A stretch of DNA of 64,000 nt. It comes from Verrucomicrobiales bacterium (lineage in GTDB: Bacteria; Verrucomicrobiota; Verrucomicrobiia; Limisphaerales; J093). The notes under the pieces were generated by a model that was not told the DNA's origin, searched no databases, and saw nothing but the letters and a program-made list of their open reading frames with translations. Shown one piece after another: positions 1-8,559 of the stretch (positions are counted from its first letter, which is position 1; each line of letters begins with the position of its first letter). The position numbers were made by a program, and so were the translations under genes. The stretch is from the NCBI GenBank assembly GCA_024233305.1, contig JACKPV010000025.1:248001-312000 (forward strand), read 5' to 3'.

Positions 1-1485
1 CCGGGTTTCGACCATCGTCAGGATCCACGGCATTTCGTTGGCGTTGACATAGAGAATCCCCTTCCGCGGATCCACGGCCGCGCCTCCCCACTCTGCCCCG
101 CCATCAAAACCGGGGAAAATCAAGGTGCCCTCGGCGCTCGGCGGCATGAACGGCGCGTGGGGCCGCACCTTGACGAACCGTTCCAGAACCGCGCGATGGG
201 CCGCGGGCGTGCGGTCGGTGATTGTGTCGTATCCGAAGGTCTGTCGGGCGAAGGGCGCCGGCTTGAGGGGCAACGGCTGGGTCGGCCAGGCCGATTCGCC
301 CTGCAGATCCGACGGCGGCACGACGCGTTCTTCGATCGGGAACAACGGTTCGCCCGTCTCGCGGTTGAACACGAAGACGTGTCCGGACTTCGTGCATTGC
401 GCCACCGCATCGATGCGCCGGCCTTCATGAACGACCGTCAACAGGTTCGGCGGCGCCGGCAGGTCGCGGTCCCAGAGATCGTGGTGGACGAACTGAAAAT
501 GCCAGCGGCGTTCCCCCGTCGCCGCGTCCAGCGCCAGCAGGCAATTGGCGAACAGGTCGGCCCCGATGCGGTCACCGCCCCAAAAATCGAAGGCCGCCGA
601 ACCCGTCGGACAAAACACCAACCCGCGCGCCTCGTCCACCGCCATGCCGGTCCAGCAATTCGCCCCGCCGACGTAGGTCCACGCGTCGGGCGGCCAGGTA
701 TCGTATCCGAACTCGCCCGGGCGAGGAATGGTGCGAAAGGTCCAGGCGATCTTCCCCGTGCGCACATCATACGCCCGGATGTGCCCGGGCGCCGACGGCC
801 CGGGGCCCTCGGACACCCGCGTGCCCAGGATCAACAGGTTCCGCCAAACAACCCCGGGAGTGTTCGACAGCACGTGCAACGACGACGCATCGCGGCCAAG
901 CCCTTCCCGAATGTCGACCCGCCCGCCGTCACCGAAGCCCGCCACCAAGCGCCCGCTCGAAGCGTCCACGGCAAACAGGTGATGCCCCGCCGTGAAGAGC
1001 ACCCGCCGGTCATCGCCTTCCCGCCAGAAGACCACCCCGCGGTTCACCCCCAGCGAACTATCCCCGCCTTCCTCCGCGAACGGGTCGAAGCGCCATCCCT
1101 CGCCCCCGGTTGCCGCATCCACCGCCACCAGTTTCAATCGCGGGGTCGTGCCGTACAACACGCCGTCGATCACCAGTGGATTGCACTGGATCTGCGAACG
1201 GTTGTCCTCGCGCCCATCGCCCGAACGATAGATCCACGCCACCTCGAGTTGCTCCGCGTTGTCCGGGTTGATCTGGTCGAGCGTCGAGAACTGGCTGCTG
1301 GCCCCGTCGCCAAGGAAGACCGGCCAGTCGGTTCCCGCGGGATGCGCCGCGGTGGCCCAAAGGACCAGCGCAAACCCCGCGCCAACCGTTCGCCCAAACC
1401 GTCGACGACCATCGGGGAGGACCTTCGCTCCCGGGCGCCGGGCTGGTGGAGCGGACGCGGAACGCGGGACGGCGGCGCGGTTCAT
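1..1485 (-). CDS. PQQ-dependent glucose dehydrogenase (quinoprotein), 3' end outside window
   Basis: The reading frame is open from an ATG at 1485 down to base 1, so 495 residues are visible and the C-terminus is missing. A hydrophobic stretch near residues 33-50 (FALVLWATAAHPAG) looks like an export signal after a long basic N-terminus. The mature part begins WPVFLGDGASSQFSTLDQI and continues with TWPPDAWTYVGGANCWTG, VHHDLWDRDLPAPP and CTKSGHVFVFNRETGEP, which are typical of the eight-bladed PQQ beta-propeller of quinoprotein glucose dehydrogenases. Known role of the family: periplasmic oxidation of aldoses with electrons passed to quinones. The start lies only two bases after the stop of the carB half-gene, so the two may be cotranscribed. 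The natural substrate cannot be told from sequence. Confidence 0.85.
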   Translation of the reverse strand, partial: MNRAAVPRSASAPPARRPGAKVLPDGRRRFGRTVGAGFALVLWATAAHPAGTDWPVFLGDGASSQFSTLDQINPDNAEQLEVAWIYRSGDGREDNRSQIQCNPLVIDGVLYGTTPRLKLVAVDAATGGEGWRFDPFAEEGGDSSLGVNRGVVFWREGDDRRVLFTAGHHLFAVDASSGRLVAGFGDGGRVDIREGLGRDASSLHVLSNTPGVVWRNLLILGTRVSEGPGPSAPGHIRAYDVRTGKIAWTFRTIPRPGEFGYDTWPPDAWTYVGGANCWTGMAVDEARGLVFCPTGSAAFDFWGGDRIGADLFANCLLALDAATGERRWHFQFVHHDLWDRDLPAPPNLLTVVHEGRRIDAVAQCTKSGHVFVFNRETGEPLFPIEERVVPPSDLQGESAWPTQPLPLKPAPFARQTFGYDTITDRTPAAHRAVLERFVKVRPHAPFMPPSAEGTLIFPGFDGGAEWGGAAVDPRKGILYVNANEMPWILTMVETR

Positions 1486-1487
1486 GG

Positions 1488-2993
1488 TCAGCCCGCGGCC
1501 TGCGCGAGTTCCTCCTCGAGATCCACGATTTGCTGGATCTGCGTGAGAAACCAGCGGTCGATGCGCGTGATCTGGAAGATGTCCTCGACCGTGAGCCCCG
1601 CCCGCATTGCGTGCCGGATGTAGAAAATCCGCTCGGCGTTCGGCACCGAAAGCTTGCGCTTGATCAGGTCCTTCGGCAACACGTCGCGGTCGCCAAACAG
1701 GTCGGCGTCCACCCGCCAGGCCTTGCCGTCGCCGCCCAAACCGTACCGTCCGATTTCGAGCGACCGCAGGCACTTTTGCAGGCTCTCCTTGAACGTGCGC
1801 CCGATGGCCATCGCCTCGCCGACGCTCTTCATCTGGGTGGTCAGCGTCGGATCGGCCTGCGCGAATTTCTCGAAGGCGAACCGCGGGATCTTGGTGACGA
1901 CGTAGTCGATCGTGGGCTCGAAGCTGGCGGGCGTTTCCTTGGTGATGTCGTTGGGGATCTCGTCGAGCGTGTAACCGACCGCGAGCTTGGCGGCGATCTT
2001 GGCAATCGGAAAGCCGGTGGCCTTCGACGCCAGCGCCGAGCTGCGGCTGACCCGCGGGTTCATCTCGATGACCACCATCCGGCCGTCCTCGGGGTTCACC
2101 GCGAACTGGATGTTCGACCCGCCCGTCTCGACGCCCACCGCCCGGATCACCGCGAAACTGGCGTCCCGCATGATCTGGTATTCCTTGTCGGTCAGCGTCT
2201 GGATCGGCGCCACGGTGATCGAATCGCCGGTGTGCACACCCATCGGATCGAAGTTCTCGATCGAACAGATGATCACGCAGTTGTCCTTGCGGTCGCGCAT
2301 GACCTCCATCTCGAATTCCTTCCAGCCGAGCAGGGACTCCTCGATGAGCACCTCGTTGACCGGCGAAAGGTCGATGCCACGCTTGGCCAGCTCCTCGAAT
2401 TCCTCGCGGTTGTAGGCCGTGCCGCCGCCGGTGCCGCCGAGGGTGAACGCCGGCCGGATGATCAACGGCAGCCGCCCGATCATCTCCGCCACCTGCCGCG
2501 CCTCCTCGAGGGTGTGCGCCGTGCCGCTGATCGGCACATCCAGCCCGATCGACAGCATCAGATCCTTGAACACTTGCCGGTCCTCGCCCCGCTCGATGGC
2601 GTCCGCCTTGGCCCCGATCATCTCGACCCCGTGGCGTTCGAGCGCTCCCGAGGCGTGCAGCTTCATCGCCGTGTTCAAGGCCGTCTGACCGCCCAGGGTC
2701 GGCAGCAACACCAACTGCCCGGCGGCCCCCTCTGCGGCCATGGTCTGCTTCTCCCGCTCGATGATCTTCTCGACGCACTCGGGCGTGATCGGCTCGATGT
2801 AGGTGCGGTCGGCGAACTCCGGGTCGGTCATGATGGTCGCCGGATTCGAGTTCACCAGCACCACGCGATAGCCCTCCTCCTTCAGCGCCTTGCAGGCCTG
2901 CGTGCCGGAATAATCGAATTCGCAGGCCTGCCCGATGATGATCGGACCCGCCCCGATGATGAGAACCGAATGGATGTCTGTGCGCTTTGGCAT
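1488..2993 (-). CDS. carB: Carbamoyl-phosphate synthase large subunit, N-terminal half only
   Basis: 501 residues from ATG 2993 (MPKRTDIHSVLIIGAGPI). It contains the carboxyphosphate ATP-grasp domain: GQACEFDYSGTQACKAL, VNSNPATIMTDPEFADRTY, RPAFTLGGTGGG, EMNPRVSRSSALASKATG. The N-terminal part of the oligomerisation region follows, and the protein stops just after IDRWFLTQIQQIVDLEEEL. A standard bacterial CarB is about 1,070 residues and has a second ATP-grasp (carbamate) domain plus an allosteric domain. None of that is encoded downstream, where the glucose dehydrogenase gene starts two bases after the stop. The break point resembles the naturally split carB of Methanocaldococcus, so a separate second-half gene elsewhere is more likely than a recent frameshift. 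The ORF could extend upstream to 3170, but that extension is low-complexity and unlike CarB. Confidence 0.92.
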   Translation of the reverse strand: MPKRTDIHSVLIIGAGPIIIGQACEFDYSGTQACKALKEEGYRVVLVNSNPATIMTDPEFADRTYIEPITPECVEKIIEREKQTMAAEGAAGQLVLLPTLGGQTALNTAMKLHASGALERHGVEMIGAKADAIERGEDRQVFKDLMLSIGLDVPISGTAHTLEEARQVAEMIGRLPLIIRPAFTLGGTGGGTAYNREEFEELAKRGIDLSPVNEVLIEESLLGWKEFEMEVMRDRKDNCVIICSIENFDPMGVHTGDSITVAPIQTLTDKEYQIMRDASFAVIRAVGVETGGSNIQFAVNPEDGRMVVIEMNPRVSRSSALASKATGFPIAKIAAKLAVGYTLDEIPNDITKETPASFEPTIDYVVTKIPRFAFEKFAQADPTLTTQMKSVGEAMAIGRTFKESLQKCLRSLEIGRYGLGGDGKAWRVDADLFGDRDVLPKDLIKRKLSVPNAERIFYIRHAMRAGLTVEDIFQITRIDRWFLTQIQQIVDLEEELAQAAG

Positions 2994-3281
2994 GCTCGCT
3001 TCGAATCGCCGGTCGTCGCCGGTTACCCTGCCCCGGCCGCTCCGCCGCCGGCGCCCGTTGCCCGCGGCGCGGAACCGCGCGCAAGTGAAGGCCAATCCCG
3101 ACGGCTTGTCAGCCCAAATCCAACCGCCCCCCCCGCGCCGGCCCGCCGCCGCAGCATTCAGGGTAGACACCCGGCGCTCACCGGCTATTTTCGGGCATCA
3201 CGCTGGAGGCGGTTTGCCGGCCCGCTCGCAACGGCCGTCCGGGTACGCCAGTCTCCGGGGCACACAAACGTCAACACCATC

Positions 3282-5972
3282 ATGAACCGATCACATCCAC
3301 CGTTGTGGCGGGGCTTTGTCGCCGCCCTCACCCTGTCGGTCCTCGGCGCCCTCGCCGGCCGGACGGCCACCGTCGTCGTCAACGAGGACTTCGAGTCCTT
3401 CGTCACCGCCGCCGCCAGCCTCGAGGACATGACCGACGCCAACCCTGACGGGCCCGGGTTCACCGTGACCGACGACAATCCCGTCACCGACGCCGGCGAG
3501 GCCGGGTCCGGCGTCCAGGTCATCAACTGGGCCAGCCAGACCGGCAACCGGGCCCTGCTCGTTCGCAGCGGCGCCGAGGCCGTCGTCAACCTCCCGGACG
3601 CCCGCAGCGGCCCCACCGCCACCCTGGATTTCTGGCTGCTCGTGGCCAAGGGCGCCGGGGACCGGAATTTCTACGTCATCGTCCGGTCGATGGGCTCCGA
3701 CACCAACGGCGAGGATTTCCTCGCCTACCGCTCGGACCGCGGCGCCACCGCCGGCATCTTCTACTACGACGGCATCGGCGCCGGTCCCAACTGGATCGCC
3801 GCCGGCGCAGATCACCTCGAGGAGGTCTGGCAGCATCACCGCATGGTCTTCGACATGGCAACCCAGACCTTCGACCTCTACATCGACGACCTGGACACCC
3901 CGGTCGTGCAGGGCGCGGAGATTTCCCGCAGCGGCGCCTCGGTCATCACCGGCATCATCCTCCGTCACGAGGGCAATTCCGCCGACGACGGCTATTTCGT
4001 CATCGACAACCTGTCGCTCAGCGTCGACGGCGCCACGGATCTGGCCGCGCCCTTCACCGAGGGATTCGAAAGCTATGCCGCCCGCACCGGCGCCGATGAC
4101 GACGCCGACCCTGCCGGTCCATGGATCACCACCGAGGCCGCCGGCACCGGCAACGGCCAGGAACTCGCGCCCGCCAAGGTGCAGGTGGTGGACGCCTCCG
4201 TCGTGCCGCCGCATTCCGGCGAAAAATGCCTGAAAATCGAAGGGGGCCAGCGGGCCGGCATCTCGTTCGCCTGGGGCATCCCGCCGCAGACCGATGTGCA
4301 GATCACCTGGTGGGCCCGCGTCCCCGCCTCGATCCCCGGCGCCGGCGAATACAACTACCTCCGCATGTCGCTCTACGGCGCCGAGGACAACCGCACCGAC
4401 CAGGGCGACTCGGCCCTGCTGGGTTACGGCGCCCGCAACGCCACCCTCGGGGACGAAACCTCGCTCACGTTCTACACCACGGCCTGGTACGATACCGGCG
4501 TCGATTTCGTCCCGGACACCTGGGAGCAATACCGCCTCACCACCCACAACGCCCAGGGCCGTTACAGCATCCTCAAGAACCCGGGCAGCGACAACCCCAC
4601 CCTCGTCGTCGATCGCTCCGCCTACATCGGCAGCGCCGTGAACTGGGGCCCGATGATCCTCGCCGCCTGGAGTTCCTCGAACGGTTCCGGGCATCCGCCG
4701 GTCTACATCGACGACATCGAGATCAAATCCCTGGTCAGCAACCCGGAACCCCTGCCCGAACCCTACACCGTCGCCCTGCACACCGACCGCTTCAGCGAGC
4801 AAACCATCCTGACCCCGGGCGGCCCGGTCGGCAGTGTCGCCGTCGATCCGCGCGACAATCAGACCATCCTGTTCACCCAGGACGCCGGCGCCGGCGCGAT
4901 CTACCGCGCCACCCACACGGCCAGCGGGCGTTGGACCGTCGACGAAACGCCGGTGGCCACCGGTCTCGACCGGCCTTCCGGACTCGCCATCGCGCCCGAT
5001 GGCACCCTGTGGTGGACGCACGATTACACCCAGGCCATCATGCGCCTCCAAGCCCCGTGGGACAGCCACACCCCCGAGACCATCATCGCCAGCTTCGGCG
5101 ATCCCGCCGTCGACGATGACCCCATCGACCTCACGTTCACCCCGGCGAACTTCAACGGCGTCTACGGGGGCCCCGGCATGATCGCCGTCGCCGACCGTGG
5201 TTCCGACGGCGACAGCGCCAACGCGATCTACATCATCGATCCGGCGACCATCGAGCCCAACCAGGCTGGCTACTCGGAATATCTCATGATGCCCGACCCC
5301 GCCGCGCTGGGCGCCCTCAACCTCAACGGCATTGCCGCCCTGCCGCAGACCGGCGAGGTGGTCACCGTGAGCCAGGACGGCTGGCTCGTGGCGGTCGATG
5401 CCGACGGCTATTCCCGCAACATCTGGCCCGCCACCCTCTGGGCCGACATCTTCGGCGAAGCCCCCTCCGGCGTCGCCGCCGCCGCGGATCCGACCTCCGG
5501 CAAGCTCTGGGTCGCGGACGATCTCCTTGATGAAATCTGGTCTGTCGACGCCAGCCCGACCGGTGTGGGCGCCGACGAACTCGAGGTGACCTTCCCGCTC
5601 ACGAACGAGGACCGTCCGGACCTGCAGATCGATCTGCACGACCCCACGATGGCCTTCGCCCCTGATGGCTCGTTCCTGGTCGTCACCGACACCAGCACGG
5701 CCAACGGCGGCGGACGGCTCATCATCCTGCACAACGAACCCATCGATCCGACGCAGCCCTACTCGATCGCGGGCGTTTCGCGCACGGACGAGGGCATCCT
5801 GCTCGAATGGACCGAGGCCGCGCCCGGCGCCAGTTACCGCGTGCTGCGCAGTGCCGAACTCGGCCCGAACGCCGCGTTCACCGACGTTTCCGGCGTCGTG
5901 AACGGCACCAACTTCACCGACACCACCGCGCCGGAGGGTTACGCCTTCTACCGCATCGAAACGGTGGAATGA
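3282..5972 (+). CDS. Large secreted protein: jelly-roll-like N-terminal modules plus beta-propeller-like region
   Basis: 896 residues from ATG 3282 (MNRSHPPLWRGFVAAL). A signal peptide (FVAALTLSVLGALAGRTATV) is followed by two similar modules of about 240 residues. Each opens with a phrase like NEDFESF or TEGFESY and ends in a DNLSLS/DDIEIKSL strand, suggesting concanavalin-like sandwiches. From about residue 510 the sequence changes to short repeats with SVAVDPRDNQTILFTQDAG and GLAIAPDGTLWWTHDY, typical of NHL/SMP-30-type propellers. The last 75 residues form an Fn3-like end (GISYRVLRSAELGP-style, finishing YAFYRIETVE). No catalytic motif was recognised. The gene is monocistronic in appearance. 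An overlapping antisense frame of 911 codons is a GC-rich shadow. Confidence 0.8.
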   Translation: MNRSHPPLWRGFVAALTLSVLGALAGRTATVVVNEDFESFVTAAASLEDMTDANPDGPGFTVTDDNPVTDAGEAGSGVQVINWASQTGNRALLVRSGAEAVVNLPDARSGPTATLDFWLLVAKGAGDRNFYVIVRSMGSDTNGEDFLAYRSDRGATAGIFYYDGIGAGPNWIAAGADHLEEVWQHHRMVFDMATQTFDLYIDDLDTPVVQGAEISRSGASVITGIILRHEGNSADDGYFVIDNLSLSVDGATDLAAPFTEGFESYAARTGADDDADPAGPWITTEAAGTGNGQELAPAKVQVVDASVVPPHSGEKCLKIEGGQRAGISFAWGIPPQTDVQITWWARVPASIPGAGEYNYLRMSLYGAEDNRTDQGDSALLGYGARNATLGDETSLTFYTTAWYDTGVDFVPDTWEQYRLTTHNAQGRYSILKNPGSDNPTLVVDRSAYIGSAVNWGPMILAAWSSSNGSGHPPVYIDDIEIKSLVSNPEPLPEPYTVALHTDRFSEQTILTPGGPVGSVAVDPRDNQTILFTQDAGAGAIYRATHTASGRWTVDETPVATGLDRPSGLAIAPDGTLWWTHDYTQAIMRLQAPWDSHTPETIIASFGDPAVDDDPIDLTFTPANFNGVYGGPGMIAVADRGSDGDSANAIYIIDPATIEPNQAGYSEYLMMPDPAALGALNLNGIAALPQTGEVVTVSQDGWLVAVDADGYSRNIWPATLWADIFGEAPSGVAAAADPTSGKLWVADDLLDEIWSVDASPTGVGADELEVTFPLTNEDRPDLQIDLHDPTMAFAPDGSFLVVTDTSTANGGGRLIILHNEPIDPTQPYSIAGVSRTDEGILLEWTEAAPGASYRVLRSAELGPNAAFTDVSGVVNGTNFTDTTAPEGYAFYRIETVE

Positions 5973-6055
5973 AGGTGCGGTTGACCGGATCGTAATCCCT
6001 GAAGGGCCGCCGCCGCCGGGTCGCATTCCGGCGGCGGTCGGCTACCTTGAACCTC

Positions 6056-6874
6056 ATGAAAACGCCACACCGTGCCAGCCGGGGTTTTACCCTGATCGAG
6101 TTGCTGGTCGTCATCGCCATCATCGCCATCCTCGCCGGCATGCTCCTGCCCGCGCTCTCCAAGGCCAAGACCAAGGCCCAGGGAATCCAGTGCATGAACA
6201 ACCACCGCCAACTCCTCCTGGCCTGGCGGATGTACGTCGACGACAACTACGACACCCTCCCCTTCGTCAAACACGGCCCGCAGCAGTGGGTCGGCGGCTG
6301 GCTCGATTTCAACGGCGCCAATCGCGAGAACTGGGATCCCTCCGTCAACCTCGAAACCAGCATCCTCTGGCCCTACTGCGGCCAGTCTGCCGGCATCTTC
6401 AAATGCCCCGCCGACCGCAGTCAGGTGAACGTCCGCGGCAAGTTCATGCCCCGTGTCCGCACCATGTCCATGCTCAACTACGTCGGGGGCCGCGGCGAGG
6501 GGCTCGCCATGGGCTGGAACAGCGACGGCTGGCGCATCTACCGCAAATCCACCGATTTCGTCGACCCCGGCCCGACCCGGACCTTCGTCTTCCTCGACGA
6601 ACGCGAGGACAGCATCAACGACGGCATGTTCGTCGTCGACATGTCCGGCTATCCGAACGCGCCGGTATGGCTCGTGGACAGCCCGGCCAGTTACCACGGC
6701 GGCTCGGGCGGACTCTCCTTCGCCGACGGCCATTCCGAAACGCACCGGTGGCGCAGCGACTTCGTCCTGCAAATGCCGTTGAAAGGCGAAGTGCGCCCCT
6801 ACCCGACCTCCTCGCCCGGCAACTTCGATGTCGCCTGGATGCAGGAACACACCACCCGCCGTCTCGGTCCCTAA
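6056..6874 (+). CDS. Type II secretion/pilin-like protein with prepilin N-terminus and H-X9-DG motif
   Basis: 272 residues. The prepilin peptidase and methylation signal is textbook: RGFTLIELLVVIAIIAIL right after a short basic leader, followed by the AGMLLPALSKAK extension that is extremely common in Verrucomicrobiota and Planctomycetota pseudopilins. Near the C-terminus, H-GGSGGLSFA-DG matches the H-X9-DG signature of this expanded family. The start at 6056 (MKTPHRASRG) is preferred over the in-frame ATG-like codon three codons earlier because it gives the usual short leader. Function beyond inner-membrane insertion and assembly into a pseudopilus-like structure is unknown; these genomes carry many such genes. 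The stop codon TAA (6872-6874) touches a family 1 repeat. Confidence 0.9.
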   Translation: MKTPHRASRGFTLIELLVVIAIIAILAGMLLPALSKAKTKAQGIQCMNNHRQLLLAWRMYVDDNYDTLPFVKHGPQQWVGGWLDFNGANRENWDPSVNLETSILWPYCGQSAGIFKCPADRSQVNVRGKFMPRVRTMSMLNYVGGRGEGLAMGWNSDGWRIYRKSTDFVDPGPTRTFVFLDEREDSINDGMFVVDMSGYPNAPVWLVDSPASYHGGSGGLSFADGHSETHRWRSDFVLQMPLKGEVRPYPTSSPGNFDVAWMQEHTTRRLGP

Positions 6875-7070
6875 GTCGTATCGATTCAGTGAGTCGTAGC
6901 CGCCGACGTGCAGTCGGCGCATGATTCGGCTGGGATAGGGCTGCCGGTTACCGAGGGCGACGATTCACCGAAAGGTGACTGCTGATCGGAATCGGCGAGC
7001 CCGCGTAAGCCCTTGGATTTCAGCGCCGACTACACATCGGCGGCTACTGCGGGTTGAATCGATGCGGCTA
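6874..7070. repeat. Family 1 nested inverted repeat, copy A (reverse orientation)
   Basis: About 196 bp filling exactly the gap between two convergent genes. Outer tips are AGTCGTATCGATTCAG at 6874 and the inverse ending GAATCGATGCGGCT at 7069. Inside lie two hairpins built on GTAGCCGCCGAC and its complement (6896-6925 and 7022-7046). The left tip shares its first base with the TAA stop of the pseudopilin. The right tip overlaps the complement of the TAG stop of the DUF1501 gene. It probably works as a bidirectional terminator, but no T-tract is visible. Confidence 0.9.
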
Positions 7071-8552
7071 GATGATGGCGCGGATGGGTTCGGCGCCCTC
7101 GACGCCGACGAGTTTCTGGTCCAGGCCGCCGTAGAAATAGGTGAGGCGGTCGGGGTTGAGGCCAAGTTGATGGAGGACCGTGGCGTGCAGGTTCTTGACG
7201 TGCTGGCGGTCGATCACGGCGGCGGAGCCCAGTTCGTCCGTCTCGCCGACCGTGACCCCGCCCTTGATGCCGCCACCCGCCATCCACATGGTGAAGCCGT
7301 AGGCGTTGTGGTCGCGGCCGGTGCCCTCGGCGTATTCGGCGGTGGGTTGCCGGCCGAATTCGCCGCCCCAGATCACCAGCGTGCTGTCGAGCAGGCCGCG
7401 CTGTTTGAGGTCCTTGAGCAGCCCGGCAATCGGTTTGTCCGTGCGGCCGGCGTGGTAGTTGTGGTTCTTCACCAGGTCGCCGTGAGCATCCCAGTTGTCG
7501 TCGTTGTGGGCGCCGCCGGCGTAGAGTTGGATGAACCGGACTCCCCGTTCCACCAGGCGGCGCGCGAGCAGGCAACGCCGCCCGAACTCGCGCGTGCCCG
7601 GTTGGTCGATGCCATACAGCGTTTCGGTCGCGGCGGATTCCTCCGCCAGGTTCACGGCGTCGGGCGCGTATTGCTGCATCCGGAACGCCATTTCGTAACT
7701 GTTGATGCGCGCGGCCAGGTCGCTGTTGTCGGCGCGGTCGGCGAAGTGGTCGCGGTTGTATTCCGCCAGGGAATCGAGCAGGCGGCGTTGGGCCTCCCGG
7801 CTCAGTCCCGCGGGGCGTTGGAGGTTGAGGATCGGAGCGCCGCTCGATCGAAGCAACGTGCCCTGGAAAGTCGCGGGCATGTAACCGCTGGACCAGTTCT
7901 TCGCGCCGCTGATCGGGCCGCCCGTGGGATCGAGCATCACGACGAAGCCCGGCAGGTTCTGGTTCACGCTGCCCAGCCCGTAATTGACCCAGGTACCGAG
8001 GCACGGACTGCCGGACAGGATGCGACCGGTGTTCATCTGCAGCATGGCCGAACCGTGGATCGGCGAATCGGCCACCATCGATTGGATGAACGCGATGTCA
8101 TCGACGCAGGTGGCGAGATGCGGGAACAGGTCGCTGACCCATTTACCGCACTGCCCGTACTGCCGGAAGTTCCATTTCGGCCCGACCACGCGCCCCTCGC
8201 TTTTCCGCCCGCCGCGACCGAATGTCTTCACCTGAATCGTCTTGCCGTCGAGGGCGTACAGCCGGGGCTTGTAGTCGAAGGTGTCGACGTGGCTCGGCCC
8301 GCCGTACATGAAAAGGAAGATGACGCTTTTCGCCCTGGCCGGGAAATGCGGCTCCCTCGGGAGGAACGGATTGTCCGGTTCGGTGGCTGGTTCGGCGGCT
8401 TGGACCCGCGGGCCGAGGAAGCCGTCCCAGGAAAGCAGACCGGTCAACGCCAGGCCGGTGAAGCCGGCGCCGGTCTGCCAGAGGAACTCGCGTCGCGTGC
8501 GGCGGCAGAACTCACCGGACGCAGCGGATCGGTCATTGGTCGGGGCACTCAT
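7068..8552 (-). CDS. DUF1501 domain secreted protein (sulfatase-like fold, unknown function)
   Basis: 494 residues with a twin-arginine signal near residues 17-35 (RRTRREFLWQTGAGFTG), so export in a folded state via Tat is expected. The body carries family hallmarks: FLFMYGGPSHVDTFDYKP, IPGFVVMLDP-like strands, VERGVRFIQLYAGGAHNDDNWDAH, and LVIWGGEFGRQPTAEYAEGTGRDHNAYGFTMW split over the central and C-terminal parts. DUF1501 proteins resemble the alkaline phosphatase/sulfatase superfamily, but their substrate is not established. It lies 7 bases downstream of the PSD1/DUF1549 gene on the same strand. This pair is conserved in Planctomycetota and Verrucomicrobiota, and the two products probably act together outside the cytoplasm. 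Confidence 0.92.
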   Translation of the reverse strand: MSAPTNDRSAASGEFCRRTRREFLWQTGAGFTGLALTGLLSWDGFLGPRVQAAEPATEPDNPFLPREPHFPARAKSVIFLFMYGGPSHVDTFDYKPRLYALDGKTIQVKTFGRGGRKSEGRVVGPKWNFRQYGQCGKWVSDLFPHLATCVDDIAFIQSMVADSPIHGSAMLQMNTGRILSGSPCLGTWVNYGLGSVNQNLPGFVVMLDPTGGPISGAKNWSSGYMPATFQGTLLRSSGAPILNLQRPAGLSREAQRRLLDSLAEYNRDHFADRADNSDLAARINSYEMAFRMQQYAPDAVNLAEESAATETLYGIDQPGTREFGRRCLLARRLVERGVRFIQLYAGGAHNDDNWDAHGDLVKNHNYHAGRTDKPIAGLLKDLKQRGLLDSTLVIWGGEFGRQPTAEYAEGTGRDHNAYGFTMWMAGGGIKGGVTVGETDELGSAAVIDRQHVKNLHATVLHQLGLNPDRLTYFYGGLDQKLVGVEGAEPIRAII

Positions 8553-8559
8553 GGCGGGC

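Noticed and set aside
3291..6026. Minus-strand frame of 911 codons opposite the large secreted protein
   Set aside because: GC-rich antisense shadow; composition dominated by Gly, Val, Asp and Arg, no domain, and the plus strand has a signal peptide and clear domain structure.
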